DNA of 64,000 nt from Erythrobacter sp. (GCA_002695185.1 NZOF01000163.1:18269-82268); one strand, 5' to 3'. Shown: positions 33,859-43,503, counted from the first letter of the stretch. The notes: a model not told the origin generated them from the letters alone. Numbers and translations are program-made.

Positions 33859-35967
33859 ATGACATTCCGCAACAGGGTCGCATTCCCGCTCGCCAGCGCA
33901 TTTGCGCTTTTCGCCTATCCGCTTCTGGCGCAGACAGCGCCGGAACCAATGCAGGCGAGCGACCTCGTCACGATGCCGCGTCTCGGCAGCCCCACCGTAT
34001 CACCCGACGGAACAATCGCCGTCTATTCGGTAACGACCACCGACCCGGAGGAGTTTGCGCGAGACAGCCAGCTCTATATGCGGTCGCTCGACAATTTGAA
34101 CGCCACTCCCGTCGCTCTCGACTTGAAGGGTAGTGGGGCAAGCTTCGGCGGCGACGGTTGGCTCTACTATATGGCTAACGGTGCCGAGAATGACAGCACA
34201 CAGGTGTGGCGGGCCATGGTTTCCGCTACCGGCACAGTAACGCAGAAAACGCAGGTCATCAGCATCGCACGCGGGGTTAACGGCTATTCCGTTGCCAAGG
34301 ACGGCAGCAAGATCGCGATCTGGACGGATATCGCCCGGAGCTGCACCGATATCGCATGCGATGACGGCGCCAAGTCCTATGCCCCGGGTCCTGGCGATGG
34401 CCGCCTCTATGAAGGCGATGGCGGTTTTTACCGGCATTGGGACAGTTGGGAAACGCCGGGCACCTACAGCCGGGTTTTCGCCTTCCCGCTGCGCAATGGT
34501 CGGGTATCCGGGGAGGGCATAGCCGTCGACGGGCCTCTCGGCGCTGGCGGTCCGGTTGGCGATACCCCCACCATGCCCTTCGGTGGTGGAGAGGACCTAG
34601 CCTGGCCGCCTGACGGTTCAGGAATCTACTTCGCCGCTCGCAAGGCGGATGCTCAAGAACCGTATAGCGTGAACTTCGATATCTGGTGGAGCGATTTATC
34701 GGGCGCGGCGCCGACCAATCTGACTGCTGCGAACACTGCATTGGACATGCTGCCGACGCCTTCGCCGGACGGGCAGTATCTTGCCTATGTAGCCATGGCT
34801 CGTCCCGGCTATGAAGCAGATCGCCAAGTAGTCATGCTCCGCGATCTCAAGAGCGGTGTGACCACCGCACTTACGGGCGATTTCGACCGTAGCTTCAGCT
34901 CGCTCGCCTGGACGCCGGATTCCCGTTGGATCGTCGGTACCGCACAGGATGTGCTGGACACACCCGCCTTCCGGATCGATCCGCGGACCGGCGCTGTAGA
35001 ACGGCTCGATCTGATGGCCGGGAATGAAGCGCATATCGGCAATGTCGTCCCCCTGCACGGAGGTGATTTGCTGTTTACCAGAGACTCGATTGGTGCGCCG
35101 GCAGAACTCTTCCTGTCGCAGGATTGGGATCAGGCCGAACCGTTGACGCAAGTGGCAACGGAAACGATCGGCAAGATGGCGCCCGTCGTGGTCGAGCGTT
35201 TCAGCTTTACCGGTGCGGGGGGCGACAAGGTCTGGGGCCAGATCACCAAGCTTGAAGGTCAGCAAGGACCGATGCCGGCGATCCTTTATGTTCACGGGGG
35301 ACCGCAAGGGTCGTTTAACGACGGGTGGTCCAGCCGCTGGAACCCGAGAGTCGTCGCAAGCCAGGGTTACGCTGTTATCTCGGTCGATTTTCACGGGTCC
35401 ACCGGATACGGACAGACCTTTACCGACAGCATCAATCGCGACTGGGGAGGCAAGCCGCTCGAAGACCTCCAGCTGGGCCTTGCGGCGGCACTGAAGCAGG
35501 ATCCCCAGATCGACGGCAACCGGGCATGCGCGATGGGTGCCAGCTATGGCGGTTACATGATGAACTGGATAGCGGGGAAATGGCCCGATCAGTTCGACTG
35601 CCTGGTGCAGCATGACGGCCTCTTCGACATGCGCAGCTTCTATTACACCACCGAAGAGCTGTGGTTTCCCAAGTGGGACTTCGGCGGAAGCTATGCCGAC
35701 AACAAGCAGCTCTACGAACGCTGGAATCCGGTCAATCACGTCGAAAACTGGAAGACCCCAATGCTCGTGGTGACCGGGGAAAAGGATTTTCGCGTTCCCT
35801 ACACACAGGGTCTGGCGGCCTTCACCGTGTTGCAGGAACGTGAAATTCCCAGCCAGCTTCTCGTCTTCCCGGAAGAGAACCACTGGGTGCTCGATCCGAA
35901 GAACTCGCTGCAGTGGCACAACACCGTGTTTGCATGGCTGGACCGTTGGCTGAAGCCGGATGAGTAA
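33859..35967 (+). CDS. S9 family serine peptidase (acylaminoacyl/dipeptidyl peptidase type), exported
   Basis: The 702-residue protein has a signal peptide (cleavage near PLLAQ), an N-terminal beta-propeller with WD40-like PDG repeats ([33 protein letters not shown]), and a C-terminal alpha/beta hydrolase. The catalytic triad is readable: Ser562 in [11 protein letters not shown], Asp643 in GEKDFRVPY and His675 in EENHWVLDP. It should cleave short peptides in the periplasm. Its stop lies eight bases inside the following ferredoxin gene. Confidence 0.92.
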   Translation: MTFRNRVAFPLASAFALFAYPLLAQTAPEPMQASDLVTMPRLGSPTVSPDGTIAVYSVTTTDPEEFARDSQLYMRSLDNLNATPVALDLKGSGASFGGDGWLYYMANGAENDSTQVWRAMVSATGTVTQKTQVISIARGVNGYSVAKDGSKIAIWTDIARSCTDIACDDGAKSYAPGPGDGRLYEGDGGFYRHWDSWETPGTYSRVFAFPLRNGRVSGEGIAVDGPLGAGGPVGDTPTMPFGGGEDLAWPPDGSGIYFAARKADAQEPYSVNFDIWWSDLSGAAPTNLTAANTALDMLPTPSPDGQYLAYVAMARPGYEADRQVVMLRDLKSGVTTALTGDFDRSFSSLAWTPDSRWIVGTAQDVLDTPAFRIDPRTGAVERLDLMAGNEAHIGNVVPLHGGDLLFTRDSIGAPAELFLSQDWDQAEPLTQVATETIGKMAPVVVERFSFTGAGGDKVWGQITKLEGQQGPMPAILYVHGGPQGSFNDGWSSRWNPRVVASQGYAVISVDFHGSTGYGQTFTDSINRDWGGKPLEDLQLGLAAALKQDPQIDGNRACAMGASYGGYMMNWIAGKWPDQFDCLVQHDGLFDMRSFYYTTEELWFPKWDFGGSYADNKQLYERWNPVNHVENWKTPMLVVTGEKDFRVPYTQGLAAFTVLQEREIPSQLLVFPEENHWVLDPKNSLQWHNTVFAWLDRWLKPDE

Positions 35968-36334
35968 GAAGGGCCTCGAAAAAGCACAGAAGGCGCTCGG
36001 CAAGATCGGCGGTGAGACTGCCGAGCGTCAGATCTTCCTATGCGCGATCAGCGAAAAGCAGAAATGCTGTTCGCGCGAGGAAGGTAAGGTCGCGTGGAGC
36101 TATCTGAAGAAACGTTTGAAGGAATTGAACCTCGTGGGGCGGGCAGGGACCGTTCAGCGAACCAAGGCTGATTGCCTGCAGGTTTGCGCCCACGGGCCTA
36201 TCGCCGTCGTCTGGCCGGAAAACATCTGGTACCATTCCTGCACCGAAGATGTTCTGGAAGCCATTATCCAGCGCCACCTGATTGGCGGCGTACCGGTCGA
36301 GGAATACCGGCTGCGTTCGCCAAAGGACGCCTAG
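35960..36334 (+). CDS. Thioredoxin-like [2Fe-2S] ferredoxin family protein
   Basis: The 124-residue protein has the thioredoxin-like ferredoxin arrangement: [12 protein letters not shown] (cysteines near 28 and 36-37), then [28 protein letters not shown] with the second cysteine pair. Stand-alone proteins of this fold carry a 2Fe-2S cluster and are thought to act in electron transfer or Fe-S handling. It overlaps the S9 peptidase gene by eight bases and the convergent membrane-protein gene by four. No partner oxidoreductase is visible. Confidence 0.85.
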   Translation: MSKKGLEKAQKALGKIGGETAERQIFLCAISEKQKCCSREEGKVAWSYLKKRLKELNLVGRAGTVQRTKADCLQVCAHGPIAVVWPENIWYHSCTEDVLEAIIQRHLIGGVPVEEYRLRSPKDA

Positions 36335-36627
36335 TCTTCGTCGATCTTGTTGTCGGGTAGACTATTGTCAACCGACTCGTCGTGACCCGTGCCTGACGAG
36401 AGGAACATCAGTCCCATCAGCGCGCCCGCCAACAGCATGGTGAAAGCGATGCCGAGCGCAGTGGCAATGTAGAAATGGACCGACACGTCCTCGAATTTCC
36501 ATAGCAGCGCCATGGCGATCGCCACGATTCCCGCCGTCATCAGGAAAAGAAAGCGCATGATTCGCCGGAAGCGTGCCCACGCGTAAGCCGCAGCTTCAGG
36601 GTCGTCGAGGGGGGATTTTCCAGCCAT
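36331..36627 (-). CDS. Conserved hypothetical membrane protein
   Basis: The 98-residue protein has a charged N-terminus ([18 protein letters not shown]), two membrane helices ([18 protein letters not shown] and [25 protein letters not shown]), and an acidic tail. Small alphaproteobacterial membrane proteins of this layout are common but uncharacterised. It is the only minus-strand gene between 31.1 and 38.4 kb and overlaps the ferredoxin stop by four bases. Confidence 0.75.
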   Translation of the reverse strand: MAGKSPLDDPEAAAYAWARFRRIMRFLFLMTAGIVAIAMALLWKFEDVSVHFYIATALGIAFTMLLAGALMGLMFLSSGTGHDESVDNSLPDNKIDED

Positions 36628-36708
36628 GCCTCAGCTCAATGCCCCGATGCGCCGCGGCTTTCAACGGCGGTTTGAGTTCGATTCGCCAATTGTTGGGAAA
36701 AGTGGCAT

Positions 36709-36739
36709 CTTCTCCTCCGGATAATTTGTGGAGGAGGAG
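36709..36739 (+). promoter_or_regulatory. Hairpin that would sequester the CBS gene Shine-Dalgarno
   Basis: CTTCTCCTCC (36709-36718) can pair with GGAGGAGGAG (36730-36739) over 10 bp with one G-U pair, leaving an 11-base loop. The second arm is the ribosome-binding site of the CBS gene, ending five bases before its ATG at 36745. Such an arrangement could switch translation with temperature or a ligand. The loop also holds GATAAT, which could be a -10 box. If transcription started just after it, the hairpin would not form in the mRNA. Confidence 0.45.
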
Positions 36740-36744
36740 CAGGC

Positions 36745-37176
36745 ATGAACGTTGGCAAGCTTATCGAGGACCGGGCAAGTTCGGACATTATCTCCGTCAG
36801 CGTCGATCAACCGGTACGCGAAGCAGTGGCGGTTCTCGCATCGAAGCGAATCGGCGCGCTCCCGGTAATGCAGGGCGGCGCAGTTGCCGGAATCTTTTCC
36901 GAACGCGATGTAATCTACCGGCTTGCCGATGAGGGGCAGTCCTGTCTCGATCGCCCGGTCGGTGAGGTAATGACTGCTCCTGCCATTACGATCGATCGAG
37001 ATACCGATATTCTCGATGCGCTGGGACTGATGAGCAAGCGCCGAATCCGCCATTTGCCGGTCTTGGAGGGGCAGACCATGTGCGGCTTCATCTCGATCGG
37101 CGATCTGGTGCAGGGGAGGCTGGACGAAATCCAGCGAGAAGCCTCTGCAATGCGCGCCTACATCCAGACGGCTTGA
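36745..37176 (+). CDS. CBS domain-containing protein
   Basis: A 143-residue protein made of a CBS pair: ISVSVDQPVREAVAVLASKRIGALPVMQGGAVAGIFSERDVIYRLAD, then VGEVMTAPAITIDRDTDILDALGLMSKRRIRHLPVLEGQTMCGFISIGDLV. CBS pairs bind adenosyl ligands such as AMP, ATP or SAM and regulate partners. There is no catalytic or transport domain attached. The RBS, GGAGGAGGAG, is unusually strong and may be masked by the preceding hairpin. Confidence 0.92.
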   Translation: MNVGKLIEDRASSDIISVSVDQPVREAVAVLASKRIGALPVMQGGAVAGIFSERDVIYRLADEGQSCLDRPVGEVMTAPAITIDRDTDILDALGLMSKRRIRHLPVLEGQTMCGFISIGDLVQGRLDEIQREASAMRAYIQTA

Positions 37177-37207
37177 GTGCAAGCCATGCGCTCCCTACAT
37201 CGCTAGC

Positions 37208-37537
37208 ATGGCCGAAATGCTCACCCTTACACCCGCTGCTGCCAAGCGCGTCGCCACTATTGCCGACAAGCAGGCGAAACCGGCGATTCTGCGACTTTCT
37301 GTCGAGGGCGGAGGCTGTTCCGGTTTCCAGTACAAATTCGACTTGGCGGATGAGCAGGCAGAGGATGATTCCGTAAGCGATACGGATGGCGTTCGCTTGG
37401 TCGTTGACCCCATCAGTCTCGATCTTGTCGCTGGCAGCGTGGTGGATTTCGTCGAATCCCTGGGCGGAGCGGCATTCCGGGTGGAAAATCCGAATGCTGC
37501 TGCAGGCTGCGGTTGCGGCTCTAGTTTCGGCATTTAG
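37208..37537 (+). CDS. erpA: Iron-sulfur cluster insertion protein (ErpA-like A-type carrier)
   Basis: The 109-residue protein has the A-type cysteines Cys37 (GGGCSGFQY), Cys101 and Cys103 (AGCGCGSSF) and the ErpA-like LTPAAAKRVATIADKQ start. It delivers Fe-S clusters to apo-proteins downstream of the SUF machinery. An in-frame ATG nine bases later is a possible alternative start. It follows the CBS gene by 31 bases and precedes xthA, so it may be cotranscribed with both. The assignment to ErpA rather than another A-type member is from general resemblance. Confidence 0.88.
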   Translation: MAEMLTLTPAAAKRVATIADKQAKPAILRLSVEGGGCSGFQYKFDLADEQAEDDSVSDTDGVRLVVDPISLDLVAGSVVDFVESLGGAAFRVENPNAAAGCGCGSSFGI

Positions 37538-37575
37538 GTTAGACCCACGCCGCAGCTTCAGGCATGGACGGGTCC

Positions 37576-38361
37576 ATGCGTATAGCGACTTTCAACATCA
37601 ACGGAATCAAGGCGCGCCTGCCGCGTCTGCTGGAATGGCTGGAGGAAACCCAGCCTGACGTCGCCTGCTTACAGGAAATCAAGACGATGGATGACGGCTT
37701 TCCAGCAGAGGATTTCATGAAGATCGGTTATGAAGCGATCTGGCACGGTCAGAAGAGCTTCAACGGCGTCGCCATTCTCGCCAAGGGTACGAAACCAATC
37801 GAAATCCAGCGCGGGCTGGGAATTGACGGGCCGAAAGAGGGCGAGGGCGAACAGGCCCGTTATCTTGAGGCAGACGTACGCGGTGTTCGCATCTGCAATC
37901 TCTACTTGCCCAACGGCAATCCGCACCCGGGGCCAAAGTTCGATTACAAGCTTTCCTGGATGGAAAAGCTGCGTGCCAGGATGAAATCGATCTGGGACGA
38001 GGAAGTGCCGGCCATCGTGCTGGGCGACTTCAACGTCATTCCCGAAGACAAGGACGTTTGGTCACCGAAGGCCATGGCCAGTGATGCCCTCATGCAGCCG
38101 GAAAGCCGTGATGCGTACCAGCGCATGCTTGCCGACGGCTGGACCGATGCGATTGACACTCTCAATCCACGTGGTGGCGTATGGACCTTCTGGGATTACC
38201 AAGCAGGTGCATGGCAACGCGATCATGGCTTCCGGATCGATCACCTCCTGCTTTCGCCGGAACTGGCCGATCGCATGGCTGCAGCGGGTGTCGATAAGGA
38301 ATATCGCGGCCGAGAGAAATCGAGCGATCACACTCCGGTGTGGGTCGAAATCCGCGACTGA
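37576..38361 (+). CDS. xthA: Exodeoxyribonuclease III
   Basis: ExoIII is the AP endonuclease and 3'-5' exonuclease of base excision repair. The 261-residue product carries MRIATFNINGIKARL, CLQEIKTMD with the metal-binding Glu, LYLPNGNPHPGPKFDYKLSW, the VLGDFNVIPEDKDVW motif (Asp/Asn), FWDYQ, FRIDHLLLSPEL and SSDHTPVWVEI with the terminal Asp-His. I chose the ATG at 37576, the family start, over an ATG 12 bases upstream. A perfect 8-bp hairpin lies just after the stop. Confidence 0.94.
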   Translation: MRIATFNINGIKARLPRLLEWLEETQPDVACLQEIKTMDDGFPAEDFMKIGYEAIWHGQKSFNGVAILAKGTKPIEIQRGLGIDGPKEGEGEQARYLEADVRGVRICNLYLPNGNPHPGPKFDYKLSWMEKLRARMKSIWDEEVPAIVLGDFNVIPEDKDVWSPKAMASDALMQPESRDAYQRMLADGWTDAIDTLNPRGGVWTFWDYQAGAWQRDHGFRIDHLLLSPELADRMAAAGVDKEYRGREKSSDHTPVWVEIRD

Positions 38362-38367
38362 TATGTC

Positions 38368-38400
38368 GGAGGACCACTTCCCCTAAGAAAGCGGTCCTCC
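38368..38400. terminator. Hairpin between convergent xthA and the SleB-type gene
   Basis: GGAGGACC (38368-38375) pairs perfectly with GGTCCTCC (38393-38400) around a 17-base loop, within the 57-base gap between the two convergent stops. There is no T-tract on either side. It could serve both transcripts, weakly. Confidence 0.45.
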
Positions 38401-38418
38401 AAATCAGCGTTTCAAATA

Positions 38419-39060
38419 TCAGCGGTAAAAGATGTGGGTGTCGATCGTCGCGCGGGCAATCTTTTTACGCGCCCAGCTCGGCTTTACATACTTCGCGTGG
38501 AAATAGAGCGCGTCGTGTGCTTCGCTGTCCCACAGACCCTGGTGAGCGATGCGTGCGATAGCCTTGGCGCGCTTCCAAGCGGTGGAACCGGTCTTGATGC
38601 GTGGCATTGCGCCGCCACGTACGAAACTGAACTGCGAGCGCTGATAGACTACACCGCAATAGCTAGAGGGGAACTGGCGAGATTCGCTGCGGTTCACAAT
38701 GACCTGCGCAACAGCCAGTTGGCCATCAAGCGGCTCGCCGCGCGATTCGAAATAGACAGCGCCGGCAAGGCAGCGCATTTCGTCCGAGAGGTTCTCTGTC
38801 GCTGGCATTTCAGCGACCAGTTCACGGAGGCTGGCAGCCTCGGAAAATTCATCGGTGGATTCTTGTGCAGCTTCTTCGGGAAGCTCCTGAACCACTTCTT
38901 CGCTCACGAAGACCGGAACGACTTCGGTCGTAAGGGCGGTATCTTCAGCAGTGGTTTCTGCAGTCGCCTGAGCGGCCTGCGCGCCGGTTTCTTCCGCACC
39001 GGCAAACGTTGCAACCATAGTTGCGGCCGCAGCCGCCATACCAAACAGATATTTACGCAT
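38419..39060 (-). CDS. Cell wall hydrolase, SleB (Hydrolase_2) domain
   Basis: The 213-residue protein has a signal peptide (MRKYLFGMAAAAATMVATFAGAEE), an acidic Ala/Glu/Thr linker to about residue 90, and a SleB domain: EMRCLAGAVYFESRGEPLDGQLAVAQVIVNR with catalytic Glu105, then SSYCGVVYQRSQFSFV and ALYFHAKYVKPSWARKK. Such domains are lytic transglycosylase-like peptidoglycan hydrolases. In non-sporulating alphaproteobacteria they act on the envelope during growth. It is transcribed alone. The 199-base gap upstream (39061-39259) holds nothing I can name. Confidence 0.88.
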   Translation of the reverse strand: MRKYLFGMAAAAATMVATFAGAEETGAQAAQATAETTAEDTALTTEVVPVFVSEEVVQELPEEAAQESTDEFSEAASLRELVAEMPATENLSDEMRCLAGAVYFESRGEPLDGQLAVAQVIVNRSESRQFPSSYCGVVYQRSQFSFVRGGAMPRIKTGSTAWKRAKAIARIAHQGLWDSEAHDALYFHAKYVKPSWARKKIARATIDTHIFYR

Positions 39061-39259
39061 GATCCCGCTTATCTTGGCGGTGAGTAGCAGTCGCAGGCTG
39101 GGATCCTTTGCGCATTTCGTGCGTCTAAAAGGTTGGATCCGTCAACGGGCCTGCCGCTTTCTCCCCGTCTGCGTGCTAGTCTGCTGACACCATTGCCAAC
39201 GCGACCGCCTGCGCATCGAAGCTGGCGGGCCAAATAGTGTCATCCGCAACCATGTCAAG

Positions 39260-39601
39260 TTAACGGGCCGTGGGATCGATCAACCGTTCCACATCCGGGC
39301 CGTCCAGTTCAATAAACCAGCAATCAGGATCCTGTGTCTGCCTTCGAGCGACATATTCATCAAATTCTTGCGGTTTATCAGGATCTTGTGTCTTGCTAGG
39401 CACGAAATGGCGTGTCCCATCCATCTGGGGCATGCGTTCCCAAAGGCGGGTATTTTTGCCACTATTCGTGGTTAATATCACGAGAGTACCAGCGTCGCGC
39501 TCTCCCTTCTGCAACACCATACCAAATCCGCCGAGGGCCTGAGTCAGCTTAAGCAAGCCGGAAACTTCCAGATGGGCCGGAAGTCTGTCATCGCCCATCA
39601 T
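39260..39601 (-). CDS. DUF1491 family protein
   Basis: The 113-residue protein matches the DUF1491 layout: RLPAHLEVSGLLKLTQALGGFGMVLQKGERDAGTLVILTT, and the closing EYVARRQTQDPDCWFIELDGPDVERLI. The family is alphaproteobacterial and uncharacterised. It is the last gene of a minus-strand run and overlaps the thioesterase gene by four bases (ATGA). A second ATG directly after the first is an equally good start. Confidence 0.85.
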   Translation of the reverse strand: MMGDDRLPAHLEVSGLLKLTQALGGFGMVLQKGERDAGTLVILTTNSGKNTRLWERMPQMDGTRHFVPSKTQDPDKPQEFDEYVARRQTQDPDCWFIELDGPDVERLIDPTAR

Positions 39602-40062
39602 CGGGCGTAACCCGGCAGCCCGGAGAGCGCGATACGCGATTTCATGAAGGTGCCGGTTCCACGGCCGATCTCGTCCCCTTCGGCATCGACCAGACGTGCC
39701 TCGGCAACGAATACGCGCCTTTTCCCGCTTACCCAGCGCCCTTCCGCCACTACTGTGCCTTCACGCACCGGCTTGGTGAAATGGAGGTTGAACGATGTGG
39801 TGAGAAGGAACCGGTCGGTGACCAGCGTATTGGCCGCGTAGAAGGCCGCATCATCCAGCATCTTGAAATAGAGAGTTCCATGAGCAGCCCCTGCGGCATG
39901 GAACACGTCTTCACTTATGTCGAAGGTTATCCTGGCTGAGCCTTCCCCCGTTACTTCGAGGGAGGAGGCGAACTTCGCATTCACGGGCGCCGATGCGTAC
40001 AGGCGCTCCAATGCTCGCCAGTGCCGCTCGGCCCCGCTGCTCGCCTCCTCGTTCATGCTCAT
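39598..40062 (-). CDS. PaaI family (hotdog) thioesterase
   Basis: The 154-residue protein has the hotdog-fold pattern FHAAGAAHGTLYFKMLDDAAFYAANTLV, with HGTLYFKMLDD as the acyl-CoA-binding helix, then LTTSFNLHFTKPVREGTVVAEGRWV. It should hydrolyse acyl-CoA thioesters, but the substrate is unknown. An ATG two codons in is an alternative start. It is linked to the DUF1491 gene by ATGA overlap and follows hpf by 17 bases. Confidence 0.85.
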   Translation of the reverse strand: MSMNEEASSGAERHWRALERLYASAPVNAKFASSLEVTGEGSARITFDISEDVFHAAGAAHGTLYFKMLDDAAFYAANTLVTDRFLLTTSFNLHFTKPVREGTVVAEGRWVSGKRRVFVAEARLVDAEGDEIGRGTGTFMKSRIALSGLPGYAR

Positions 40063-40079
40063 CTCTGTTTGTCGAACCC

Positions 40080-40652
40080 TTAATTACGCGGTTCGACCCA
40101 GCCTATCGAGCCGTCCGCACGGCGATAGACCATATTGTGTTTTTCTGTGGCCCCGTTCTTGAAAAGAAGGGCATTGGTATTCTGCAGATCTAGCATCATC
40201 ACTGCATCGGCCACCGAACATTCAGGGATCATGGCACTCGTTTCGGCGATGATCGGCGGACTGTCGTGTTCGATTTCAGCCTCGCTCTCCGGTTCCGGCG
40301 CGGCGAAGATCGTATAGGCAGCTTCCTGTTCGCGCATCGCGTGATCGGCCTGCTCATGGCGGTCCTTGATCCGGCGCTTATAGCGGCGCAACTGCTTCTC
40401 GATCTTCGCTGCAGCGACATCGAATGCCTGATGAACATCGTGGGCTTCGGCATGCCCTTTTAGAATGAGGCCCTGCATTACATGGGTCACGATGTCGGCC
40501 GAAAACGCGCCGCCTGCCGCCTTGCCGAAAGTGACATGACTGGAGATGGCGCGATTGAAGTATTTCTCCACTATGCCCTGCAATCGGTCCTCGACATGGG
40601 TCTGCAAGGCTGCGCCGGTGTCGATCTGGTGGCCCGAAACACGGATATCCAT
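40080..40652 (-). CDS. hpf: Ribosome hibernation promoting factor, long form
   Basis: Long HPF makes 100S ribosome dimers in stationary phase. The 190-residue product has the N-terminal S30AE domain (MDIRVSGHQIDTGAALQTHVEDRLQGIVEKYF, then IVTHVMQGLILKGHAEAHDVHQAFDVAAAKIEKQLRRYKRRIKDRH) and a C-terminal dimerisation domain (CSVADAVMMLDLQNTNALLFKNGATEKHNMVYRRADGSIGWVEPR). The two are joined by an acidic linker. I chose the ATG at 40652 because AGGAG lies ten bases upstream; the ATG at 40661 is too close to it. Confidence 0.94.
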   Translation of the reverse strand: MDIRVSGHQIDTGAALQTHVEDRLQGIVEKYFNRAISSHVTFGKAAGGAFSADIVTHVMQGLILKGHAEAHDVHQAFDVAAAKIEKQLRRYKRRIKDRHEQADHAMREQEAAYTIFAAPEPESEAEIEHDSPPIIAETSAMIPECSVADAVMMLDLQNTNALLFKNGATEKHNMVYRRADGSIGWVEPRN

Positions 40653-40727
40653 AAGCGTCATTCTCCTTTTTATCGCGCCCTGCCGATCCCTCCGGCCCCG
40701 TCCGACCGGAACACATGCGCCGGGGAC

Positions 40728-41417
40728 TTACCCCCAGAGAGGGTTTTCGATCCCGGTCATGAACTCTCTGTGCCGTGCCAGTTCTTCTGGTGTCGGCGAA
40801 TGGGGCCGTGGTTCGCGGCGCGGCCCGTCGGGCGCCCTGCGCACAGCAACGAATTCCGGAGCAGGCACGGCTTTCGCCTGCTCTGCGGCAAGCTCCAGGC
40901 CGATCTGACGGCCACCTTTAAGTTCGACATATACTTGGGCAAGCAACTCGGCATCAAGCAATGCCCCGTGCTTGACACGGTGGCTGCGATCGATGCCATA
41001 TCGGCTACAAAGGGCGTCGAGCGATAGTTTGGCGCCAGGGTGGCGCTTCTTTGCCAGTTGCACCGTATCCACCATGCGCGTCATGCACACGGGTTCGCAC
41101 CGGCACAGCGCCAGTTCCGCATTCAGAAAACCAAAGTCGAACCCGGCATTATGCGCAATCAGCGGGGAGTCCGCGATGAATTCGAGGAGGTCCTGGAACG
41201 TGTCCCGAAAAAATGGCTTGTCCGCCAGGAATGCCGCCGAAAGCCCATGCACGGCTTCCGCGCCAGCGGGCATATCTCGCTCGGGATTGTAATAGGCGTG
41301 GAAGGTATTTCCCGTGGGCACCAGATTGACCATCTCGACGCAGCCGATTTCCACCATCCGATCGCCCGTCTTGGGGTCGAGGCCGGTGGTTTCGGTATCG
41401 AAAACTATTTCACGCAT
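40728..41417 (-). CDS. dnaQ: DNA polymerase III epsilon subunit (proofreading exonuclease)
   Basis: The 229-residue protein contains the DEDDh exonuclease motifs: FDTETTGLD, HNAGFDFGFLNAE and HRVKHGALLDAELLAQVY. The C-terminal region is Pro/Arg-rich and would tether the polymerase subunit. It removes mismatched bases during replication. It lies in the run dnaQ-coaE-aroE-maf-ppsR that leads leftward from the predicted origin, the order I recall for the Caulobacter origin region. It starts 30 bases after coaE. Confidence 0.94.
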   Translation of the reverse strand: MREIVFDTETTGLDPKTGDRMVEIGCVEMVNLVPTGNTFHAYYNPERDMPAGAEAVHGLSAAFLADKPFFRDTFQDLLEFIADSPLIAHNAGFDFGFLNAELALCRCEPVCMTRMVDTVQLAKKRHPGAKLSLDALCSRYGIDRSHRVKHGALLDAELLAQVYVELKGGRQIGLELAAEQAKAVPAPEFVAVRRAPDGPRREPRPHSPTPEELARHREFMTGIENPLWG

Positions 41418-41447
41418 TGGGTATGCTATCGGACTCGGAAGCGCAGA

Positions 41448-42062
41448 TTACAAGGGGTCACGGCGCTTTGCAGCGTCACGCAACGAGCGAGTCAGCGTAA
41501 CAACCTCTTCTTCGGTTGCCGCCAGCGATTGTCCGGTATCGATAATGTGATCGGCCCGCGCGCGCTTTTCTGAATCGGGCATTTGCAGTGATAGAATCTG
41601 GGCAAACTTCTCAGGAGTCATATCCTGCCGGGCGAGAACGCGCTGTCGTTGAATCTCGGAAGGTGCTGAGACGACCACGACACGATCCACAGACGCCTCT
41701 CCGCCTTTTTCGTAGAGCAAGGGAATGTCGAAGATCACGAATGGGACGTCACCGTGCTTTTCGAGAAATGCCTTCCGCTTTCGTGCAACTGCAGGATGAA
41801 CGAGCGCCTCGAGCCTCGCAAGCGCCGCTTTGTCGCCGAAGACTTGCTTACCAAGCTTGTCACGCAATACGCCTGCCGCATCGGTGCTGCCGGGAAACTC
41901 CGCTTCGATAGCTTCGACCAATTCGCCGCCGCGACCCTGCATAGCGCGCACTTCGGCGTCGGCATCGAAAACCGGTATGCCCTCCGCAGCGAACATTGCC
42001 GCAACGGTCGATTTCCCCATACCTATGGAGCCAGTAAGCCCGATAACGAGCGGCCGTTTCAC
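41448..42062 (-). CDS. coaE: Dephospho-CoA kinase
   Basis: CoaE phosphorylates dephospho-CoA in the last step of coenzyme A synthesis. The 204-residue product has the P-loop IGLTGSIGMGKST, the substrate region FDADAEVRAM, a CoA-binding LVHPAVARKRKAFLE and the lid region EIQRQRVLARQDMTPEKFAQILSLQMPDSEKRARADHIIDT. It starts in a four-base overlap with the aroE stop. Confidence 0.95.
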   Translation of the reverse strand: MKRPLVIGLTGSIGMGKSTVAAMFAAEGIPVFDADAEVRAMQGRGGELVEAIEAEFPGSTDAAGVLRDKLGKQVFGDKAALARLEALVHPAVARKRKAFLEKHGDVPFVIFDIPLLYEKGGEASVDRVVVVSAPSEIQRQRVLARQDMTPEKFAQILSLQMPDSEKRARADHIIDTGQSLAATEEEVVTLTRSLRDAAKRRDPL

Positions 42063-42910
42063 GCTATCAACCGATGACGAAGTTGCGCATCGGTATCCCG
42101 TGGCGGTTCATGCTCAAAGAAATAGGTGAATGCTGCCGCCGCCTGACCGATCAGCATGGACAGCCCGTCGATAGTCTCGAAGCCAGCCTCTCGGGCGCCC
42201 CTTAAAAAATCGGTTTCCACCGGATCGGTAACGATGTCGTAAGCGATTGAACCCGGAGGTGCATGGCTCCAGTCGAAGGGAAGGGCCGGCTGGCCGCGCA
42301 TGCCCAGAGGGCTGGCGTTGATGACGAGATCGCAGCAACCTTGCCGATCATCGAAAGCAAAATCGGTTGCGCTGGCAAAATGATCGAGCGGCGCTACATG
42401 ATGCTCGCCATCCACCAGACTATCCAACAAGGCGCGGGCCTTTCCCGGATCGCGCCCGGCGAGGACCAAGGTAAAACCCTCTGCTGCAAGTCCCGCTACG
42501 ATCGCCCTTGCAGCACCACCGGTGCCCAAGACGCGGGCCATGCGGAAATAGTGCTGGCCCACAAGCCGCGCTCGGAGCGGTTCGAGAAACCCGCCGACAT
42601 CGGTATTGCGGCCGACCAACGCCCCGTCCTTTGCGCGGTGGATCGTGTTGACGGCACCCACGCGTTTCGCCAGCGGTTCCAGCCTGTCTACCAGCGGCAG
42701 AACCGCCTGTTTGTGCGGCATCGTGACGTTGCATCCGCGCCATAGAGGATCGGTACGACGTGCTGCTAGATAGCTTTCCAGCTCGTCAGAACGGACATGG
42801 TGGGCACGATAGGCGGCATCGAGCCCAAGCCTTTCGATCCAGTACCCGTGAATGGCAGGGGACTTGGATTGCGAAATGGGATCCCCGATAACCTCTGCAT
42901 ATTGGGTCAC
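42059..42910 (-). CDS. aroE: Shikimate dehydrogenase
   Basis: AroE reduces 3-dehydroshikimate with NADPH in aromatic amino acid synthesis. The 283-residue product has [33 protein letters not shown] with the catalytic Lys, [32 protein letters not shown] for the cofactor, and [15 protein letters not shown]. The start is a GTG at 42910, overlapping the maf stop as GTGA. The longer open frame upstream is within maf. It overlaps coaE at the other end. Confidence 0.94.
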   Translation of the reverse strand: MTQYAEVIGDPISQSKSPAIHGYWIERLGLDAAYRAHHVRSDELESYLAARRTDPLWRGCNVTMPHKQAVLPLVDRLEPLAKRVGAVNTIHRAKDGALVGRNTDVGGFLEPLRARLVGQHYFRMARVLGTGGAARAIVAGLAAEGFTLVLAGRDPGKARALLDSLVDGEHHVAPLDHFASATDFAFDDRQGCCDLVINASPLGMRGQPALPFDWSHAPPGSIAYDIVTDPVETDFLRGAREAGFETIDGLSMLIGQAAAAFTYFFEHEPPRDTDAQLRHRLIA

Positions 42911-43503
42911 GAGGGTAGAACGCCTTCCTCGCGCAAGGCATCCAGCACCTGGAGGAGGGGCATACCCAGAACGGTAAACTGGTCGCCCATGATGCTCTCG
43001 AATAGCTGAACGCCGGGGCCTTCGATGCGGAACACGCCCACGCAATAGGAGACGGCGGGCCATTCGGCGGCGAGATAGGCGGCGATGAAATCTTCGCTAA
43101 GGTCTCTCATACGGAGGCGGGCGAATTCGGAGCCGACCCAGATGATCTGGCCGTCCTTGGCGAGGGCGGCGGCGCTGTGGAGGGTCATCACCTTGCCCGA
43201 GAAGAACCGCAGGTGTTCCGCGGCCTGTTCGCGGCTTTCCGGCTTGTCGAAGCGGCGCCCGTCGACCTCTACCAGCGAATCGCTGCCGAGCACGAGGCGG
43301 GTGTCCGATATGGCCGCGGCCTTGGCGGCTGCCAGCGCCTGCGCCACCTCGGCGGGGTCGGCGCCCTCCATCTCGGCCTCGAGCGCGCGCTCGTCCACCT
43401 CGGCGGAGCGCGCCTCGAAGGCCACACCGGCAGCCTCCAGCATCGCCTTGCGCGAGGCGGAATTCGACGCGAGCACGATGCCGCTGCCCGAGATACCGCT
43501 CAT
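42907..43503 (-). CDS. maf: Maf-like nucleoside triphosphate pyrophosphatase
   Basis: Maf proteins hydrolyse noncanonical or canonical nucleotides to monophosphates. The 198-residue product has the Maf pattern [29 protein letters not shown], then [41 protein letters not shown]. It overlaps ppsR upstream (ATGA) and aroE downstream (GTGA). The sequence here is very GC-rich compared with the mnmE-parA region on the other side of the origin. Confidence 0.92.
   Translation of the reverse strand: MSGISGSGIVLASNSASRKAMLEAAGVAFEARSAEVDERALEAEMEGADPAEVAQALAAAKAAAISDTRLVLGSDSLVEVDGRRFDKPESREQAAEHLRFFSGKVMTLHSAAALAKDGQIIWVGSEFARLRMRDLSEDFIAAYLAAEWPAVSYCVGVFRIEGPGVQLFESIMGDQFTVLGMPLLQVLDALREEGVLPS

Noticed and set aside
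34696..36003. Long minus-strand open frame opposite the S9 peptidase
   Set aside because: The opposite strand has clear catalytic motifs and propeller repeats. The antisense product has no recognisable pattern, as expected from GC-rich codon bias.
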